DNA of 64,000 bases from assembly GCA_958450325.1 (NCBI GenBank), contig OY288257.1, forward strand, positions 61,155,718 to 61,219,717, in the 5' to 3' direction. The translations under genes and the position numbers were made by a program. Source of the stretch: Agrostemma githago (lineage: Eukaryota; Streptophyta; Magnoliopsida; Caryophyllales; Caryophyllaceae). Positions 47,673-58,795 of the stretch are shown here, one piece after another. A model generated the notes under the pieces. That model did no database searches and was not told the DNA's origin. It worked only from the letters and a program-made list of their open reading frames with translations. How positions within the stretch are numbered: position 1 is the first letter of the stretch; each line of letters begins with the position of its first letter.

Positions 47673-48599
47673 TAGTCTTTCAAAGACAAATGAACCTCTT
47701 TACCACTAAACCAATTGAACATTGTTGATATTTCTTACTAAAATATTTTATATATCTGATTTTAAAACCTCCTAAAATCGCTTAATAGTACATTTTTAAT
47801 ATTATTAATAATATTAATTTTTTGGTGGATGGGGATGATATATAATATAACATAATCCGTAACATAATAAAATGACGGTTTTCAAAAAAAAAACCATTTC
47901 ATTATCGAGTTTCATTAACACGATTAAACTTTTTAATTGCATCAACAAAGTTAGTGAATGTAATTAGGTAAGGGCGTTTGTTTTTTCACATTAAAAAGCG
48001 CCGACGACCTGGCTGAAATGCCGACGACATGAAACAACACTCGATATATACATTATAGATAGGAGGTTAACGCAAGTAACAATAATACACAAAAATAATG
48101 AAAAAACTAATTTCTTTTAAAAAATTGTGATAATTGGGACGAAAAATAATTCATTTACGAAGTATTTTTCAAATAAAAAATAGTTTTATTGTATATATTT
48201 TTTTTCAATTAAAATTTTGATAGATTATAATTCACAAAAAAATTATTCCAAAAATAAAAATATGTTATTTTAATAAACAAAATAAATAATTTAAACGATA
48301 TCAAAAATTTCGTGGTAAAAAATTGTGAAGGTTTGTAAAGAAAAAAATTCATTAATTTTTCCGGACAGTTTTTTTATAAATATATCTATGTATTTGTTTT
48401 CTTGGATACATTTTGGAGCGAAATTTATTATGAGACTTATTTTCAAAGTATACAAAAGATTAATGTTATAGAATAGTAATAAATTTTTAAGTTTATTTTG
48501 ATAATGGGGTAGCACTTACTACCCCATTAACACGTGTGGACTCGCCTGTAAGCTCTAACCTCTCCTATTTGAAAGACAGGTGTTCAACGGTCATGTTAT

Positions 48600-49260
48600 C
48601 TGAATCAGGTTGAATTGAGTAACCAAATTGAGTCTATGATAATCTTCAAGAGGTTCCACAAAATATACGTTGCCAACTTGGTAATGCGCTACTGTAAGTG
48701 CATGGGATGCTTTGAGAGGTGCGAAGGATATGGGATGAGATTGATAAAGGATGAGAATCTTTTGGATATTAAAGTTTTTATCTTGGTCGAGCAGTGAGCT
48801 TTGTTATTACCGTTGGATGTGGTATGTTATTTCGAAGATGTTGGGATCTATTGCCGTACAATGCAGATGGGGAGGGTGTATACATGGGTGAGTCTTTGTT
48901 TGACATATGCACAAAGACGTATCAGATCTGGTACTTTGATATCAAAGTAGCCAGATTTGACCGTATTACCCTCCCGATTGGGGTAAAGTATGTCTGTAGA
49001 ACGAATTCATCCTTGTCAATATTTTCGGAAAAGTTGGTTTTCCTCGTACCAAGGATGACGGATTGACGAGTGTCACCTCTGGTTACGAAAGGATAAGAGC
49101 GAGATTGGTTTGTATGGCATACGATTCACAGACGGGATATTTTTACCCGATCCAGTGGTTCGAAAATGCCTTATTTGTGGAAAATGACAGCTTCGAATTG
49201 CTGTAAGTGGCGAATCTAGCAACGGGTAAAATCAAGTTCCGGATGGTAAGTTAGTTAATT
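48600..49260 (+). pseudogene. Decayed coding remnant, weakly F-box-associated-like
   Basis: Open pieces in two frames (about 48615-48797 and 48794-49066) with better codon structure than the AT-rich surroundings. GEGVYMGESLFDICTKTYQI followed by a downstream WYFDIKVARFDRITLP has the layout of an F-box-associated repeat (GVxVxGxLxW ... IxxFDxxxEKFxxIxLP). Stops and frame changes follow. No F-box is visible upstream. Other kelch-like origins are possible. Confidence 0.22.
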
Positions 49261-50539
49261 TTATTTTAATTGTTACGGGGACCTAATTGTATTTCAATCA
49301 AAATTATATTGATTTTGTTCAATCTTTCAGGATCACCTTGCAAAAAAGAAATCAATGATATTTTTTTAACTTATACAGTACTTGTGAGTTGAATTGATAG
49401 GTTTATCAATACATATCTTGATTATGACTCCATTGCAGCATATAATGGATTACAAGAATGCAATGACAACAATTTTTTTTTTTGGTTTTTAATCGAATTT
49501 TATTTATTTATCTATTTAATTGAAAATTCGGTGTTTTCAATTACATCGTGTTGGAGATGTGGTTAAATGCACAATCTTGCGTGAGACTGGTATCGGCACG
49601 TTTGTCCAAATATTTGAGGACAGATCAACGACATATGTTGTAGGCTTAATAGTTAACTAGTGTAGACCCCGTGCAATGCACGGTATTTATAATATAAATA
49701 TCTTATAGAATATTTTATTTAAGATTTAAAATAAAAAATTCATTATTTTATTTTTACTATTTATCGACTGCGTACTTTAGATATAGGAAAATATTTTTTA
49801 AATCGCAAAACTAATCAAAATATTTGAGTAATGTCTTGAAATGTATTAAATAATGTGTAATTAATGAAAATATTTTTTATATATCCTGCTTATGTCATCT
49901 CATGTTTCGAGATAGCCACTTCTCTCTTTAACATAGCTTAAAACAAATAAATATTTATCAAAAATTGTATAATAATGAACTTTTTTAATGGTTACAACAC
50001 CGCGATACATTCTCTTTGTATAAAAATAAATTCAATTTTTCATTAGTTTTTTTTAAATGGCCTGTCTCAGACATAAGACTTATATTATGTAATTTCTGAA
50101 ACTTTTTTTATACGAATTTTAATAGTATATTCCATATTTTGTACTCCCTGTACCAAAATGATCTTTCTATATGATAGTTATAATCCTCATATTTGAATAG
50201 TAAATGATAAGATCTTAGTGGTATTCGAGTGAGTATATATATACTTTTGTAAAAGTAAAAGTAAATAGTTCATTTCAAAAATAAAATTTTCATAGAACCA
50301 TGTTTTTTTTCTATGGTTAATGACATCATATCTTAAAATTTCTCTAATTATTTTCATAATTTTTTTGTCAATTTCTTTAACATTAATGAAAATGAATAGT
50401 TTGTGAATTCATTAGTGAAATGTTCTTTTAGTTCCCGATTTAAATTAGTGTATTTTTTTAGGAAAATGTTAGTAACTGTTATTGTCTTAGAGTAGTATAT
50501 AGAGTATTTCGATGAGTTTTTGCTTTAATTAGCATCTTG

Positions 50540-50562
50540 ACGTGTGCCCAGTGGGCACACGT
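50540..50562. repeat. Perfect palindrome with 11-bp arms
   Basis: ACGTGTGCCCA-G-TGGGCACACGT. It stands alone in AT-rich DNA and is followed by GTTAGAAAAACCG. Such a hairpin shortly before an element end is how Helitron 3' ends look, but no CTRR end fits exactly here. Confidence 0.9.
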
Positions 50563-50665
50563 TAGAAAAACCGTTTTAGTATATATTAGGCTTTGTATGA
50601 ACAATCGGTATATATTCCGTTTTTATATAGTTAATAAATTTATATCGATGTTAAGAATATGATTT

Positions 50666-51112
50666 TCGAATATGATAAGAAAGATATACAATAACAATCA
50701 TAACTATTTTATATTCCACGTGAAATTTTGTATGAGATAGTGCAATCTCCTATTAACAAAAAATAGTGCAACTATTTGGTTAAAAACGAAATATACATTA
50801 TGTTTATACTTTTAAAAACAAATTGACCATACATTCCTTATTAAATATTGCTCCACCCCTTGAAGACCATCTTACGTATGTAAAATACGTGATTTTTCTA
50901 AACAATGTAATCAATCAAATTTTCTTAATTACATAATTTTTTTGGTGTATAGTTTTATATGTGATTTAGTGATATTTTAATCAGTAAAATGTTTGTAGTT
51001 GGAAAGAAGAATGGTGAGTGGGTGACACACATAAGGTTAAGAGTTCGATTTGCACATTGCGCATTTGATCTATTTTTTAATTTTTGTTAGTGGATATCTT
51101 TAGGCGGAAAAA
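50666..51112 (+). repeat. Direct duplication, copy 1
   Basis: Collinear with 51329-51762 at an offset of about 660 bp. Shared blocks: TCGAATATGAT, CAATCTCCTATTAACAAAA, TTAATTACATAATTT, GGTGTATAG, TTCGATTTGCAC and TAGGCGG.AAAA. The copies are diverged by substitutions and indels (perhaps 15-20%). Confidence 0.85.
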
Positions 51113-51328
51113 ATGTTAGTAAGAGTTAATCTCTTAGTGGTAAGAGAATTTATGGCACGGTACATATATTTCGGAGAATAAATATTTGCATATTCTAATC
51201 AATCAACCAATCATAGAAATCTACTAATCAACGGTATAATTGTATAAAAATTTGCATATTCTAATCAATCAACCAATCAATTATATTCTAATCAATCAAT
51301 CAATTATATTTTCTACAAATATTCCTTC

Positions 51329-51762
51329 TCGAATATGATCAGAAAGATATACAATAATAATAATCCTAACTATTTTATATTCTATGTAAAATATTGTACG
51401 GGATAAAGCAATCTCCTATTAACAAAAATAATGCAACTATTTTGTTAAAACGGAATACAATATGTTTATATTTTTTTAAAAAATTGGATCATACATTCCA
51501 TATTAAATATTGTATGTGATATATTCCATTTAGAACATGTGATTTTCGTAATCAATGTAATCAATCAGATTTCCTTAATTACATAATTTCTGTGGTGTAT
51601 AGCTTTATATGTGATGTACTGATATTTAAATCAGTAAGATGTTAGAGTGTAGTTGGAGAGGGGAAGGGTCACACACATGAGGTCAAGGGTTCGATTTGCA
51701 CCTAGTTCATTTGGTATATTTTTTTTTTTTTTTTTGTTGTAGATAGCTTTAGGCGGGAAAAT
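51329..51762 (+). repeat. Direct duplication, copy 2
   Basis: Partner of 50666-51112. It contains a T18 run absent from copy 1. The 216 bp between copies hold shorter repeats of TTTGCATATTCTAATCAATC (about 51187 and 51251). GGTCAAGGGTTCGATTTGC inside is B-box-like. Confidence 0.85.
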
Positions 51763-52003
51763 ATATGTGTTGTGTTATTTGGTTAGTGGAAAGGGGGAAG
51801 GGGGATGGATCAAGTTGGACTCCTCCGTCGGGCTGTTACTGAAGTCAAAGTGAGAAGGTGAGTGATACGAAAATTCTCATTTAAAACCCCTCTAAAACAA
51901 TTGCTCTAATCATAGGTTTTTTCTGAATACTCTTTCATTTTTCATTTGGTAATGTATTTGTTAGAGAAAATTGATAATTTATACCCTCAATAACTTTGAT
52001 TTT

Positions 52004-52188
52004 GCCTATTGGTTAAAACTTGTGGTTACCGGTCCAAGGGTCTCAGGTTCAAGCCTTCTTGTGAGAGTTGTATACTTGTATATCTTGAGACTATGCCTCT
52101 GGACTTCAGCATGCTATGCGCACACCAGAGCGCACCAAAGCGGTTGCGGCTGCGGGTTCCCTCGTTCATCAAAAAAAAAAAAAAAAAA
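52004..52188 (+). mobile_element. SINE, tRNA-derived, nested in the MULE left TIR
   Basis: 185 bp bounded by a 12-bp duplication AACTTTGATTTT (51992-52003 and 52189-52200). It has a B box GGTTCAAGCC at 52046, a likely A box in TTGGTTAAAACTT near 52009, and a ~18-A tail. It interrupts the MULE terminal repeat at a T-rich site, as L1-type target priming would do, so it could have been mobilised by a LINE such as the neighbours. Confidence 0.85.
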
Positions 52189-52471
52189 AACTTTGATTTT
52201 CAAACTTTATACCCTCAATAACTTCGATTTTCAAACTTTATACCTTACATAATTTTCTTTCGAATCTTATACCTACTTATTCTATTAATTACGTAATTAA
52301 TACCTCAATCTTATTTCCGTCAAAAAATTAACGGAAACCGTCAGTCATAACATTCTGATTACAATTTTCATATGTTCCTTTCCAATTATACCCTTCACCC
52401 AGACACCCCCATCAAGTCATTCATTCAAGTGTGCTTCATGTTCATCTTTTTTTTTGAGGTGAAAAGTGGAA

Positions 52472-55400
52472 TTATATTAAGTCGATTTCCGCTAACGCAA
52501 GAATTGCGTCTGGGAACGAAGAAACATACAAAAGTTCATCTCCACTTCTCGGACATAATCGGGCAACGTGATGTGCGACCGTATTACCATCCCGTTTGAC
52601 ATGAGACCATAAACATTGGACAAAAGACGATCTAAAAGCTAGTAAGTCATCAATAAGAAGGCCCAAAACATCCCTCCTCCCCTTTCCATTCTTCACAGCA
52701 TTTACCACGACCTGCGCATCACTCTCTACGATCACCTTCTCGAACTGAGTACGACGTGCGATGTCCAATCCCAGCTCCATGGCCTTCACTTCCGCAATCG
52801 TTGGATCCCAGCCTCTTTGAAGTCTCGAACACCCAACCACCACCACTGTCCCCTGCCAATCTCGACCAACCACCCCGAGTCCAATATCACCGTTCGCATA
52901 AACCGTGGCATCAGTATTGATTTTAATGAAACCCTATCCTGGTGGTTTCCAAACTCCTCGCTCACGGTCCCGTCCGGATAGCATACCTCGGGCTTCAATC
53001 CCGTATCTAGAATATTCCTCAACCGTTTTAATCATCCCAACCATGACTCCATGTGGATTAGGTGGGTCGTCTTCAAAGATACGAAGATTACGGATATACC
53101 ATGTTGCCCAAATCATAGCCAGTAAACGCAATCGAGACTCACCTTGCATCCGAGACAACAACCAGAGCAAACGGCTGGTAAAAGATGATACAGGAGCTCC
53201 AACAATCAACGAACCAAACTCATTTTGGCCCCAAATCTCCTTAGCCCAGTCACACTCGAATAGTGCGTGATTAACAGACTCCAGCTCAAGTCCACACAAG
53301 TCACAACATGAGGTCGGCACGCAATGTCGAGCCGCAAGGGCCACCTTCACCCCAAGTGTGTTTGTGCAGGCTCTCCACAAGAAGTGAGCTATCTTTGGCA
53401 CCGTCTTCAATCCCCATATCACACTCCACACGCCAACATTCCCCTGTTCAACCGCGCTAAGAACAGGGGTTTGTTTTGCTCTAGCTCCGAGCCAATATCC
53501 TGAACGCACCGTATACTCCCCATCCTTGCTAGGCCACCAAAATAATTGGTCCTCAGGTAGTCGTGTACTCAATGGAATACTCAATATTAACTTCGCGTCA
53601 TCCAGATTGAACAGGTCATAAACCAAATCCCCTCGCCACGAAGCTGTCGAGTGATCAATAAGATCAGCTACCTTGAGAGCTGGGCCTGCCTCCAAATTTG
53701 GATATGGAAATCGCACTCCCGCGTGTCCCTGAGCCCACGAGCTGTCCCAAACACCAATACTCTCTCCATTTCCCACCCGCCAACATAAACCGTCCAAGAG
53801 AATTGGTTTTGCATTCCATATACTACGCCACACGAAGCTTGGATCATGCCCCCTTCTCGCTTCCAATATGGTGCTATGTTTAAAGTATCTGGCTCTAAAG
53901 ACTCGGGTCACCAACGCATCAGGTCGCATCAAGAACCGCCAGGCCTGTTTTGCCAACAGAGCTTGGTTGAAAACACGTAGGTCACGGAAGCCCATCCCAC
54001 CGAGTTTCTTAGGTTGACACATTTTATCCCAGGACCACCAATGCAACTTCCTCTTCATCTCAGTTGTACCCCACCAAAATTTTGCTATAACCCCCTGAAT
54101 TTCATTAATTATCCCGTCGGGGATAGCAAATAGGCTCATCATGTACCTCGGAATAGCTTGGGCCAAAGCTTTAGTCACTACTTCCTTACCCGGTTTAGAT
54201 AGCAGTCTTTCCTTCCAACCCTGTAACTTCTTCCAAATACGGTCCTTTAGTCCCGAGAAGATCATCTTTTTCGATTTGCCGATAATAGTTGGGAGTCCAA
54301 GATACTTATCATATTTTTCTACTTCGCGAACCTCCAGCAGCCGCATAAATAATTCCCGGTTTCTTCTTGTAACCTTTTTGCTAAAGACGATTTCAGACTT
54401 AGAATAATTAATTTTCTGTCCCGATACTCCTTCGAATTGGCTAATTAAATTAGCTAAGGTCGAGCATTCCCTTTCATTCGCCCGAGCAAAAAGAATACAA
54501 TCATCCGCAAAAAATAAATGAGACACCCGGGGCGCCCCTCTACAAATTCGCATCCCATGGACCCGCTTCTCAGCAGCCGCTCGACGGAGCATATGCGAAA
54601 AAACATCCGCACAAATTAAAAATAAGTACGGGGAGATAGGATCTCCCTGTCTCAAACCTCTCGTCGGTTGCATCGGCCCCAACACTTTCCCATTAACCCG
54701 AAAGCAGTGTGTCACCGAGTTAACACACATCATAACTCGTTGATGCCAACCTATCGAAAAACCCATCTTCTCCATAGTTGCCTCTAGAAAGCACCATTCT
54801 ACCCTATCGTAGGCCTTACTCATGTCCAACTTCAATGCCACCGACCCATCTCTCCCTTCACCACCCCGTTTCATGGCATGAAATGTCTCGAAAGCTATTA
54901 AGGCATTGTTCGTAATGAGCCTCCCTGGTGTAAATGCACTTTGATTCTCGGAGATAATACTATTCAGGTAAGGTTTTAACCGATTTGCAAGCGTCTTAGA
55001 AATCACCTTGTATATCACATTACAGAGGCTAATTGGCCGAAACTCCGACATTTTCCGAGGCGACCCGCACTTCGGAATGAGTACTACAGCTGTCGAGTTC
55101 ACCTCCCGTAAATTCACTCGGCCTTCCCACCACTCCTTGACGAACTCATACACATCTCTGCCCACTACGTCCCAATAACGTTGAAAAAACAAGGCACTCA
55201 TCCCGTCAGGTCCCGGTGCTTTATTGGGATACATTTGGAAAAGAGCTCGACGGACCTCGTCCTCGGACACTGGGTTGTCCAACATGCTGTTCATTTCTGC
55301 AGTAATAACAGGCTCAACACAACTCAGGGCAGCATCAATGCCCGTCGGGAAGCTGGTAGAAAAAAGCTCTGTAAAATAGGACGTGATAACAGGCTGCAAA

Positions 55401-56558
55401 TTCTCCTCACCACTTTGCCAAACCCCCTGCTCATCCTCAAGGCCTACAATAGTATTCTGTCGCCTTCGTTGCTTAGCCTTATGATGGAAATAGGTCGTAT
55501 TCTTGTCCCCATCCCGTAGTTCGTGGGCTTTCGCTCGAGTTTTCCAATACGTCTCCACTTGGCAACGTAATTCGGTTGCTTCTTGAGCAAGTTTTTGACA
55601 GTTGGCTATCATATCGGCTGACGCGGGTTTACGTTGCCAGCAACCCAATTCTTCCTCCTTCTTCCGCAGCCTACGATTAACGTCACCAAATTTGTGTCTA
55701 GCCCATGCTTTGAGGCGATGTGAACATGACCTGATCTTCTCAGAAACTCTGACCCCTGAATTTGCATCCCACGCCTCTCTCACCACTTCTCCACATTGGG
55801 CCTCCCCCACCCAAATAGGCTCAAAACGAAAAGGCCTCTCCTGAAGTTGAACGGGACGCCCCTCCGTGCAGCTAATTAAAATCGGAGCGTGATCCGATGC
55901 ATATATAGGAAAAATTTGAACCACCGCCGTCACGAAGAGTTCCCTCCATCCTGTGGTAGCAACCGCACGATCGAGTCTCTCCCGAATGAAATTGCGGATA
56001 GCGGCCACGCTACCACGTGAATTTACTCCCCACGAAACCTAAGTCATGGACCCCACACACATCCAAAGTCTCCCTAAAGGCCTCCATACAACTCTCCCTT
56101 CTAGGTCGACCCCCTTCTTTCTCATCTACGGACAAGATTTCATTAAAATCCCCAAACAAGATAATGGGTATAGTAGACGCCTCGCAAATCCGTCGCAACA
56201 GCTCCAATGTTTTGTATTTATTATTATGCTCCGGCCACCCGTACACACCCGCAGCTCGCCATATTGCCCGACCGTCCTGCCCCTTAATTTCCACAAGAAC
56301 ATGATTATTATCGGATGAGACAAGCTCAGCATTAATATCTTTCCACCATAGCCCAATTCCTCCTGATCGACCTCTACTACTTATACAAATACCATTCTGA
56401 AAACCACACCTACCTCGTATCCTAGTGAGATCACTCCCACTCATCATCGTCTCCATTACGAAGACGATATTTGGGCACTCCCTCCAGCATATCTCGGTGA
56501 GGGAGCCAACCGTCAGGGGGTTGCCCAACCCCTGACAGTTTCATCTTAATATTTTCAT
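52472..56558 (-). pseudogene. LINE A ORF2: endonuclease, reverse transcriptase, zinc finger, RNase H
   Basis: It begins at ATG 56558 (MKILR, then TGA at 56541-56543 where a tryptophan is expected before NCQGLGNPLT). The APE-like endonuclease shows METM, GDFNEI and ASDHAPI. Between them TAG (56010-56012, after GSKFTW) and a nearby frameshift split the frame. From 56008 the frame holds the RT (LKLDMSKAYDRVEW, catalytic FADDCILFA), a zinc-binding RVT-type domain (FLWRACTNTL, CDLCGLE, HALFECDWAKEIW) and, beyond TAG at 52934-52936, a plant-type RNase H (INTDAT, AEVKAMEL, VESDAQ, VAHHVARL). Stop at 52472. Four lesions in ~1360 codons, so not functional. Confidence 0.9.
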
Positions 56559-57841
56559 TGTTGTTCGCGGTGCTGGTCATCGCCAGCATCCGCTACTTGA
56601 AACAGCAAATCCATTTCATTATTCTCGCCACGACTTCTCTTCTCAGCCACTTCAGCCCCATGTAGGTCCTCCAAGGATATAATACCATCAGCTTCCTTAC
56701 GCTTTTTCCCTACCTCGGGTGCTCTATATCGTTCCCCAGTAGATGACTTTTCCTCACCCCTCCCGGTCTTCTTGATTTTGATTAATTTTCTGGTGAGAAT
56801 TAACCCCCCTCGCTGCTGTTCACCCCTCTCCTCTTCCCGCCTATCATTCACCATCAGCGTACCTATATCAGCCGAGGTATGCTCTCTCACTTCACCACTC
56901 TCCACCACCTTCCCACCCGGTTCCGTATGTGTCACCTGAGATTGGGAAGGCTCAGAAATTTGCACCCCTCGTAACCTCTCAACCATACGTTCCAAGACCT
57001 CCTTTTCTCTATCCTCCTCCCCCTCATCAGTAAAGAGTTTCTTCGCACACTTACTTCGACCCTCCCTACTCTCCTCCACTTTATGGTTAATCCTCCAAGG
57101 TGACGCCTTAAGCCAATCTCCATACTTTCGCCCCTCCCCCACCGGACCCTTCCTATCCCCGCAGTCCTTCTCCCCATGACCCATACGACCACACACATAA
57201 CAGAAAAGTGGGAGGCTCTCATAACATACGCGTACTTTCCACCCCTTACCCCCTGTCGATCGAAGGTTAATAGCATCCACCAAAGGTTTCCTCACATCAA
57301 GAACTACCTTTAGATGCATCGACCTATTAATTTCCGGGTTAACAGAATTATCGACTTTAACAAAAGAGCCTAGGGTATTACCAAGATTCATAGCATTCTC
57401 CTCCTTAAGGCGACCACGAATGGGTAAGTCATAGATGCGAACCCAACATGGAGAGTAAAAAAGGGGTACCTCAGACGGAGTATCCTCGTCCCGAAGATCT
57501 TCAAGAATAAGCAAGTGCCTCTCAAAGTGCCACGGTTGTTCTGATAACACTCTCTCCTTGTCGAACTTATCATTAAACTTGAAAGTCACAATCTTTGACG
57601 TACGATCCACCACTTCACCCACAACCCTATCTTTCGCCTTCCACGAACCGATCATAGTGTCGATCAATGCCCGGAGATTAATATGTCTCTCCGTCCAGAG
57701 TCGTCCCACCACACACCCACTGTCCACAGCCGCCTCTCCCTCCTCCGCGACCCAGTCCACCGCCGGAACCCTTTCAGCCTCTTCAGTATGCGTATCTTCG
57801 TCGAGACCCGCAAGGTTTAGGTCAATCGTGGAAACCGCCAT
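56555..57841 (-). CDS. LINE A ORF1: DUF4283 / zinc-knuckle RNA-binding protein
   Basis: 428 residues, frame intact from ATG 57841. Residues ~45-170 match the DUF4283 domain found at the N-terminus of plant LINE ORF1 proteins (KIVTFKFNDKFDKERVL, EQPWHFERHLLILEDL, YSPCWVRIYDLPI). A CCHC knuckle follows (CYVCGRMGHGEKDC, about residue 218). The C-terminal 190 residues are charged and Ser/Gly/Glu-rich. It would coat the LINE RNA. Its stop TGA overlaps the ORF2 start as ATGA (56555-56558), suggesting that ORF2 is translated by termination-reinitiation. Confidence 0.88.
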   Translation of the reverse strand: MAVSTIDLNLAGLDEDTHTEEAERVPAVDWVAEEGEAAVDSGCVVGRLWTERHINLRALIDTMIGSWKAKDRVVGEVVDRTSKIVTFKFNDKFDKERVLSEQPWHFERHLLILEDLRDEDTPSEVPLFYSPCWVRIYDLPIRGRLKEENAMNLGNTLGSFVKVDNSVNPEINRSMHLKVVLDVRKPLVDAINLRSTGGKGWKVRVCYESLPLFCYVCGRMGHGEKDCGDRKGPVGEGRKYGDWLKASPWRINHKVEESREGRSKCAKKLFTDEGEEDREKEVLERMVERLRGVQISEPSQSQVTHTEPGGKVVESGEVREHTSADIGTLMVNDRREEERGEQQRGGLILTRKLIKIKKTGRGEEKSSTGERYRAPEVGKKRKEADGIISLEDLHGAEVAEKRSRGENNEMDLLFQVADAGDDQHREQQ

Positions 57842-58064
57842 AGAGCTGAGACAAAAAGGAAAAGATCACAAAAACACACGCACGAGGAGGACAAGATTGA
57901 AAACGTCACGAAACAGAAAAACCTCGTAGCCAATGATTAGAGATGTAGAAACAATGAGAAAAAAGGCACCTGACAAACAGGGGCCACCCTAAGCAAACCC
58001 TAGGGGCACACTCCCTCCCAAGAATCCTAGAGGGGACTTATTTCGTGTGCTTCATGTTCATCTT

Positions 58065-58783
58065 CTTCATCTTCATCCCGTAACTTTTTCTCTTCATTTT
58101 TTTTCAACTTCTTGTTTCAGTTTGTAAATCACAAATTAACGCATGGATTTTTATCTACCTAGTGTTTCAATCATTATTGGTTGATTATCCATTTGTAATT
58201 GTAAATCTGTTTTGTTCAAATTTCAATAAAAAATTTAGGATTTTCCAGATTTCAATTAAAAATTGTTTGTATATTATTTGTTATCAAATCCCAAATCCCG
58301 ATCCAGATTATTTTAGTTTGTATAATCATTTTAGTTTTCCAGATTTCGCTCAATTATCACTATCCTAAATCCCAATCAACTTTGTTCTCAATTTCTCATC
58401 ATACGTGCCGGTATCCATAATTATTTGATCTGCTGGTAAGTGATAACTAATTAAATTGGATAAAAGTTGGTATGAATCATTGGATGCCACCACCACTCAT
58501 TTTTGTCGATCAAAACTTTTGTGCTTTTATCTCCAATTACAGAGTATAAATCTGTAGCATCATTACAATATCGAACCTGTGATGTATTGACGGAGGAAGA
58601 AATTCAATCGAAATTGCTACCGCAGTGCGGGGATTAGAAGATTTGGGTTGAATTCATTAGATTATGACAATTAGATTAAATTAGGGTTTAAATTTTCTGG
58701 AACTTTTTTTGAGTTAGGGTGTCTTCATAGAATCATAGATACATTCATGATACCCTTACTCCGTACAAAGGAAAGTTGGGAAA
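58065..58783. other. Interior of the ancestral MULE between the two LINEs
   Basis: AT-rich, no convincing ORF or known domain. Short T/C-rich and ATTTCAATAAAAAATT-type words. If the MULE captured host gene sequence, this ~720 bp plus 62970-63020 is where it would be. I see nothing I can name. Confidence 0.4.
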
Positions 58784-58795
58784 ATGAAAGTGTAT

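Larger units (their letters stand above)
52449..58044 (-). mobile_element. LINE A: near full-length L1-type retrotransposon
   Basis: About 5.6 kb on the minus strand, ending in an oligo(A) tail (T-run 52447-52455 on plus) and flanked by a 20-bp duplication GTGTGCTTCATGTTCATCTT (52429-52448 and 58045-58064). It has a ~200-bp 5' leader, ORF1, ORF2 with endonuclease, RT, zinc-binding and RNase H domains, and a very short 3' end. The long target duplication and A tail are the hallmarks of target-primed reverse transcription. The insertion lies within the MULE. Confidence 0.92.
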
